From Pseudomonas yamanorum (GTDB lineage Bacteria; Pseudomonadota; Gammaproteobacteria; Pseudomonadales; Pseudomonadaceae), in contig NZ_LT629793.1 of assembly GCF_900105735.1 (NCBI RefSeq), positions 4,588,001-4,652,000 on the forward strand: DNA of 64,000 bases. Direction: 5' to 3'. The notes beneath the pieces are model-generated. The model saw only the letters and a list, made by a program, of their open reading frames with translations, did no database searches and had not been told where the DNA came from. Shown here one piece after another: positions 59,877-64,000 of the stretch. The position numbers and the translations under genes are program-made. Positions within the stretch are counted from its first letter, which is position 1. Every line of letters starts with the position of its first letter.

Positions 59877-61358
59877 TCAAACCATCATCAGCAACACGGC
59901 GACGAAAATGCTGCCGGCGGAGAAGGTCATGGTCCGAGACGACCAGGTGTTGAACCAACGTTGAAAGCTGGCCAAATCGCGGGTCAGTTTGGTGTCCTGG
60001 CGGGTCCAGGACTGTTGATCAAGGCGGAAGAACACGTAGATCTTCACCAGCGCGCCCATGATCTGGTTGTAATAGAGAATCACCGGGTAAGCCGGGCCGA
60101 TCTTGTGGCCGGAGCACGACAGCAGCAGGGTCAGAATCAGGCGGGTGATGCCGATCCACAGCAGATAGGCGAGGATGAACGCGCCGCCGTATTTGAAGGT
60201 GGCGATGATTGCCACGGTCAACCCCAGCAGGGAGGTCCACATCGACACGCGCTGGTCGAACAGCACAATGCTGGTGAACAGGCCGAGGCGACGCATCCCC
60301 AGGCCCAAGGCACGTGAGTTCTGGCGCAGGTTGTTGCCGTACCAGCGGAACATCAGTTTGCGGCTGGCCTTGATAAAGCTCTTTTCCGGGGGGTGTTCCA
60401 CGGTGTGGATCGCGGCATCCGGCACGTAGAAGGTGTCGTAGCCCAGGCGCATCAGGCTGAACCAGCTGGACTTGTCGTCACCGGTCAAAAACTTGAAGCG
60501 GCCCAGGCGCCAGTGTTGCAGCGAGTCGCTTTCCACGTCGGCGATAAAGCCGGGGTCGGTGACCACGTTGGCGCGGAACACCGACATGCGACCGGTCATG
60601 GTCAGCACGCGTTTGGACAGGGCCATGGAGCACATGTTGATGTGGCGCTGGGCGAAGCGCAGCTTGTGCCACTCGCTCATGATGTAGCCGCCGCGTACTT
60701 CGCAGAACTCGTTGGTGGTCAGGCCGCCGACATTGCCGAACAGCTGGAACCACGGCACGGTCTTGCGCACGACGCCCTCGGCGAGCACGGTATCGCCATC
60801 GATCACGGCCACTACGGCGCGGTCGTCCGGCAGGTGGCGGGAGATGGCGCGAAAACCGAAGGCCAGGCCGTCACGCTTGCCGGTACCGGCGATACGCACG
60901 AAGTCCAGCTTGACGTGGTCGGGCGGATTCATTCTGGCCCACAGGCTCTTGACCAGCAGCTCATCGGACATTTCCACCAGGGAGCAGACCACGGTGGTGG
61001 GGAAGCCACATTCGATGGCCTCGCGGATCACCGAGCTGTAGACCTGGGCAGTGGTCAGCGCGTCGATCCTGAAGCTGGTGACCATCAGGAATACGTGGGA
61101 TGGGTCTGCCGCTTTGCCCAGCTTGCGCACTTTGCGCCGCAGGTGCGGGTAGACCACGTACAGGAACAGCATGCCGCGAAAGAAATGCGTAGCACCCATC
61201 GAGTAGCGCCAGATACCGACGGCGCCAATCAGGAAAATAAAATTCTTCGACTCTGAGTCGAACGTACTCGCCGGCAACAGCAGGGCGAGACCCATCAGCA
61301 GGCTCAGGAAAAACAGCCAGCCGGCGGATTGGAGGAGTACGTGTTTTAACTTGGACAT
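59877..61358 (-). CDS. alg8: Alginate polymerase Alg8 (GT2)
   Basis: Processive glycosyltransferase of 493 residues from the ATG at 61358 (MSKLKHVLL), polymerising mannuronate from GDP-mannuronate. Two N-terminal and several C-terminal TM segments frame a cytoplasmic GT2 domain. Catalytic positions are visible: DGD (187-189), the GDD base motif (293-295) and 'RWYGNN' (R338-W339). In-frame starts at 61367 and 61373 are possible. A strong hairpin lies between it and algD. Confidence 0.96.
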   Translation of the reverse strand: MSKLKHVLLQSAGWLFFLSLLMGLALLLPASTFDSESKNFIFLIGAVGIWRYSMGATHFFRGMLFLYVVYPHLRRKVRKLGKAADPSHVFLMVTSFRIDALTTAQVYSSVIREAIECGFPTTVVCSLVEMSDELLVKSLWARMNPPDHVKLDFVRIAGTGKRDGLAFGFRAISRHLPDDRAVVAVIDGDTVLAEGVVRKTVPWFQLFGNVGGLTTNEFCEVRGGYIMSEWHKLRFAQRHINMCSMALSKRVLTMTGRMSVFRANVVTDPGFIADVESDSLQHWRLGRFKFLTGDDKSSWFSLMRLGYDTFYVPDAAIHTVEHPPEKSFIKASRKLMFRWYGNNLRQNSRALGLGMRRLGLFTSIVLFDQRVSMWTSLLGLTVAIIATFKYGGAFILAYLLWIGITRLILTLLLSCSGHKIGPAYPVILYYNQIMGALVKIYVFFRLDQQSWTRQDTKLTRDLASFQRWFNTWSSRTMTFSAGSIFVAVLLMMV

Positions 61359-61384
61359 AGGCGTCATCCGCAAGTGAAGGAGGC

Positions 61385-61427
61385 TTCAAGCGACAAGCGC
61401 CGGGGATCAGGACGCTTGTCGCTTGAA
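61385..61427. repeat. 15-bp perfect stem-loop between algD and alg8
   Basis: TTCAAGCGACAAGCG (61385-61399) and CGCTTGTCGCTTGAA (61413-61427) form a perfect 15-bp stem with a 13-nt loop, inside the 83-bp algD-alg8 gap. No T-run follows on the minus strand, so it should act as an RNA processing or stability element rather than a terminator. Confidence 0.9.
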
Positions 61428-61441
61428 ACTTGCCGTTGCTG

Positions 61442-62758
61442 TTACCAGCAAATGCCTTCGGTACGACCGCTCACGCTGGTGGCCTTGGACATGAAGCCCA
61501 CCAGGTCGACCACTTGCTTGCCGTGGGGTGCGTTATGCGCCAGGGCGCGGAACTTCTCATCGCGGTTGCCCAGGATGATCACGTCGGAGTTGTTGATCAC
61601 TTCGTCGAAGTCCGAGTTGAGCAAGGACGACACGTGAGGGATCTTGCCTTCGATGTAGTCCTTGTTGGCGCCGTGCACGCGAGCGTATTCGACGTTGCTG
61701 TCGTAGATGCTCAGGTCGAAACCCTTGCCGATCAGCATCTCTGCCAGTTCCACCAGCGGGCTTTCGCGCAGGTCATCGGTGCCGGCCTTGAAGCTCAGGC
61801 CCAGCAGGGCGACTTTGCGTTTGTCATGGCTGGAGACGATGTCGAAAGCGTTCTGCACCTGGGACTCGTTGCTGCGCATCAGCGAGTTGAGCAGCGGCGC
61901 ATCCACGTCGAGGGAGCCGGCGCGGTACGTCAGGGCGCGCACGTCCTTGGGCAGGCAGGAACCGCCGAAGGCAAAGCCCGGGCGCATGTAGTACTGGGAC
62001 AGGTTTAGGGTCTTGTCCTGGCAGACCACTTCCATTACTTCGCGACCGTCGACACCTACTGCCTTGGCGATGTTGCCGATCTCGTTGGCGAAGGTCACTT
62101 TGGTCGCATGCCAGACGTTGCAGGTGTACTTGATCATCTCGGCGACGGCGATGTCCTTGCGGATGATCGGGGCGTCGAGTTCTTCGTAGAGCGACTGCAG
62201 GACATCGCCGGAAGCGGTGTCGAATTCGCCGATGACAGTCATCGGCGGCAGATCGTAGTCGGCGATGGCTGTGCTTTCACGCAGGAACTCAGGGTTGACC
62301 GCGACGCCGAAGTCGACGCCGGCTTTCTTGCCCGAGCAGTCTTCGAGAATCGGGATCACCACATTGGCCACGGTGCCTGGCAGCACGGTGCTGCGGACCA
62401 CGATGGTGTGGCGGGTGGTTTTGTCACGCAGGACAAAACCGATCTCGCGGCACACCGATTCGATGTAGTTGAGTTCCAGGTCGCCGTTTTTCTTGCTCGG
62501 CGTGCCGACGCAAATCATCGACAGGTCGGTATCGCGGATTGCCTCGGCGAAATCGGTGGTGCCGCGCAGTCGGCCGGTTTGAATGCCTTGGCTCAACAGT
62601 TCGCCCAGACCCGGTTCAACGATGGGGGATTTACCCGCGTTGATCAGGTCGATCTTTTCCTTGGAGATGTCTACGCCAACGACCTCATGGCCCCGTGCAG
62701 ACAGGCAACCGGCACATACCGCGCCGACGTAACCCAAACCAAATATGCTGATGCGCAT
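61442..62758 (-). CDS. algD: GDP-mannose 6-dehydrogenase
   Basis: Cytosolic enzyme that oxidises GDP-mannose to GDP-mannuronate, the committed step of alginate synthesis. I chose the ATG at 62758 (438 residues, GAGG eight bases upstream). The open frame to 62905 is leader. The NAD loop is GLGYVG (7-12), the thiohemiacetal-forming C268 is in 'FGGSCLPKD', and K211-type catalytic residues lie in the conserved centre. It is the first gene of the operon, with a long untranslated leader. Confidence 0.97.
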   Translation of the reverse strand: MRISIFGLGYVGAVCAGCLSARGHEVVGVDISKEKIDLINAGKSPIVEPGLGELLSQGIQTGRLRGTTDFAEAIRDTDLSMICVGTPSKKNGDLELNYIESVCREIGFVLRDKTTRHTIVVRSTVLPGTVANVVIPILEDCSGKKAGVDFGVAVNPEFLRESTAIADYDLPPMTVIGEFDTASGDVLQSLYEELDAPIIRKDIAVAEMIKYTCNVWHATKVTFANEIGNIAKAVGVDGREVMEVVCQDKTLNLSQYYMRPGFAFGGSCLPKDVRALTYRAGSLDVDAPLLNSLMRSNESQVQNAFDIVSSHDKRKVALLGLSFKAGTDDLRESPLVELAEMLIGKGFDLSIYDSNVEYARVHGANKDYIEGKIPHVSSLLNSDFDEVINNSDVIILGNRDEKFRALAHNAPHGKQVVDLVGFMSKATSVSGRTEGICW

Positions 62759-63227
62759 CGCATTTACCTCATTGTTAATCGTGCCACTAGATGGCCGGAG
62801 TTCATGTTTTAAAGCGTCACTCAGGCGCTGGAAAGTGCGACGAATAAACGTCGGTATATCCAGTGCAGGCATACTAAAAGTCGAGTGACTAACTAATGCA
62901 CTCAAGTTGTGCGCAACTTGGCCTTATTGTTGGGGCTTGCCCTGAAATGCAGCCAGCCTTCCTGGGGAAGGGGCTGGCGCCAGTGCCGCAAGGCGTTGAC
63001 AGGGACTTTGAGCCCTTATATATCAACGGCTTGGGTTGTCTCACTGACCCATACAGGTGAGCTCAGCCTTGGCCTTGTCGGAGAAAGTAGTGAAACTTTT
63101 TCGTCCGCCTTCAACTAATCAGTTGATGATTTGACCATTGAGTCAAAGCTGTATGACAACTTTGCTACTTCCGTTGGTCGCCGCGTAAGTCATCTCTTAC
63201 ATCTGCAGAGATAATCGTTACCGGTGG
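62759..63227 (-). promoter_or_regulatory. Long algD leader / upstream regulatory region
   Basis: About 460 bp without a supported gene. It is AT-richer than its surroundings, as expected for a multi-regulator promoter. It contains a CAAGTTG-TGCG-CAACTTG hairpin (62903-62920), a second hairpin with CCAGCC/GGCTGG arms (62952-62977), and CCGTTGGTC at 63171-63179, one base different from the AlgR core CCGTTCGTC. P. aeruginosa algD also has a long leader (several hundred bases). Which sites are used here is unknown. Confidence 0.55.
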
Positions 63228-63254
63228 TATGAGCGGTGCTTTAGGACATAGTTC
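63228..63254 (-). promoter_or_regulatory. Candidate AlgU (sigma-22) promoter of the alginate operon
   Basis: On the minus strand GAACTA (63254-63249), a 16-bp spacer and TCATA (63232-63228) fit the AlgU/RpoE consensus GAACTT-N16/17-TCTGA with two differences. It is the best match I found by eye upstream of algD, and implies a leader of about 460 nt. Confidence 0.4.
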
Positions 63255-63513
63255 CTGTCCACTCATCCTGTTTTCGGAAATTTCTTGAAATATTAGGAAA
63301 GATGGCACTAGTACTATTGTGATAGCACTTGCTATTTGGGCCAGTAGTTGCGGGGAGTTACGAGGGTTAAATAGTTTTGTGCCACTACTCTTTGAAAAGA
63401 GTCGTGCCACTACGAAAAAAATTGACGAATGTCGAGTGAAATAAATGTTAGTAAATCTGAAGAAATATTTTTGACGCCAAATAAATGGCGAATCCGAGGT
63501 TGGAATGCAAACA

Positions 63514-63609
63514 AAATGTGGGAGCAGGCTTGTTCGCGAAAGCGGCGTGTCAGGCAACAAAGGCATCGACTGAACCACCGCTTTCGCGAGCAAGCCCGCT
63601 CACACATTT
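63514..63609. repeat. REPIN between algD control region and yaaA
   Basis: AAATGTGGGAGCAGGCTTG at the left mirrors CAAGCCCGCTCACACATTT at the right with a few mismatches; the core is TTCGCGAAAGCGG/CCGCTTTCGCGA. It lies 18 bp after the yaaA stop and probably forms the 3' end of that transcript. Bases 63255-63513 between the promoter and this repeat hold no feature I can support. Confidence 0.88.
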
Positions 63610-63626
63610 GAGTCTTCGTTGTCAGG

Positions 63627-64000
63627 TTATTCCGGTGCGTGATCCCGCAGGAACACCAGGTTATCCGGCTTCGACTGCTCCGCATTGAAGCGATAACCCT
63701 GCACGTCAAACTCCTTGAGCCTGGCCGGGTCGTTGATGCGTTCTTCAATCACAAAGCGGCTCATCATGCCCCGGGCCTTTTTGGCGTAGAAGCTGATGAT
63801 CTTGTACTGGCCGTTTTTCAGGTCCTTGAACTCGGTGTTGATGATCCGCGCGTTCAGTGCCGGGCGTTTGACTGCCGAAAAATACTCGTTGGAGGCCAGG
63901 TTGAGCAGCACGTCATCGCCTTGTTCGGCCAGGGCTTCGTTGAGCCACTCGCTGATGCGGGTGCCCCAGAAAGCGTACAGGTCCTTGCCACGGGCGTTGG
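63627..64000 (-). CDS. yaaA: Peroxide-stress protein YaaA (DUF328), 3' part
   Basis: The reading frame runs off the right edge, so the N-terminal part is missing; about 124 residues are visible. '[23 protein letters not shown]', '[13 protein letters not shown]' and '[18 protein letters not shown]' are hallmark YaaA/UPF0246 stretches. YaaA limits free iron and protects DNA during H2O2 stress, with reported DNA-binding ability. The start and regulation lie outside the window. Confidence 0.93.
   Translation of the reverse strand, partial: NARGKDLYAFWGTRISEWLNEALAEQGDDVLLNLASNEYFSAVKRPALNARIINTEFKDLKNGQYKIISFYAKKARGMMSRFVIEERINDPARLKEFDVQGYRFNAEQSKPDNLVFLRDHAPE

Noticed and set aside
63100..63110. 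Second AlgR-like site (TTTTTCGTCC)
   Set aside because: Only the TTCGTC half matches the AlgR core; three of nine positions differ, so I do not list it.
63165..63593. 142-residue minus-strand frame spanning the algD upstream region and the REPIN
   Set aside because: Its N-terminus is encoded by the REPIN, it has no ribosome-binding site, and the rest is AT-rich non-coding-looking sequence over the candidate algD promoter.

Overview
The window looks like a chromosomal segment of a fluorescent-group Pseudomonas. Protein-coding genes cover most of it, with GC-rich codon use. It carries the pseudomonad dcw (division and cell wall) order, a complete algD-to-algA alginate operon, an OprD-type porin, and several copies of the paired inverted REP element (REPIN) typical of this group. 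Species assignment is an inference from gene content.

Layout. (1) 1-14897: the 3' part of the dcw cluster on the + strand: ftsI (end only), murE, murF, mraY, murD, ftsW, murG, murC, ddlB, ftsQ, ftsA, ftsZ, lpxC. Stops and starts mostly overlap, and a clear terminator follows lpxC. (2) 14952-26095: mixed signalling and metabolism. It holds two tandem paralogous membrane diguanylate cyclases, an OprD-family porin, a 2-hydroxyacid (glyoxylate/hydroxypyruvate) reductase, CheV coupled to a GNAT enzyme, a Cys-cluster YkgJ-like protein, an Aer-like PAS chemoreceptor, an orphan periplasmic binding protein and an 80-residue protein of unknown function. (3) 26213-32632: an RND efflux pair (adaptor plus pump) followed by a CusRS/CopRS-like two-component system; a CusR-type box lies just upstream. 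(4) 32650-42579: a LysR regulator divergent from an outer-membrane factor/FUSC/DUF1656/HlyD efflux cassette, then an NTF2-like protein and an MFS exporter divergent from another LysR with a perfect palindrome between them, then an SDR and a small membrane protein. (5) 42756-46139: an isolated 1127-residue predicted toxin whose C-terminal ~120 residues look like a HYD1-type ADP-ribosyltransferase; no immunity gene is visible. (6) 46244-62758, minus strand: the full alginate operon algD-alg8-alg44-algK-algE-algG-algX-algL-algI-algJ-algF-algA, with a long algD leader and a candidate AlgU promoter. (7) 63627-64000: the 3' part of yaaA.

How the parts work together. The dcw genes build lipid II and the divisome, with lipid A synthesis (lpxC) at the end. 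The alginate operon makes GDP-mannuronate (AlgA, AlgD), polymerises it under c-di-GMP control (Alg8, Alg44), and modifies, trims and exports it (AlgG, AlgX, AlgI, AlgJ, AlgF, AlgL, AlgK, AlgE). The two diguanylate cyclases could supply c-di-GMP, but nothing in the sequence ties them to Alg44.

Points worth a second look: the toxin and its atypical 3' end; a REPIN translated in-frame inside the AlgK signal peptide; further REPINs and a 15-bp-stem hairpin between alginate genes; an orphan minus-strand terminator ahead of the porin gene; and several well-formed operator-like palindromes.
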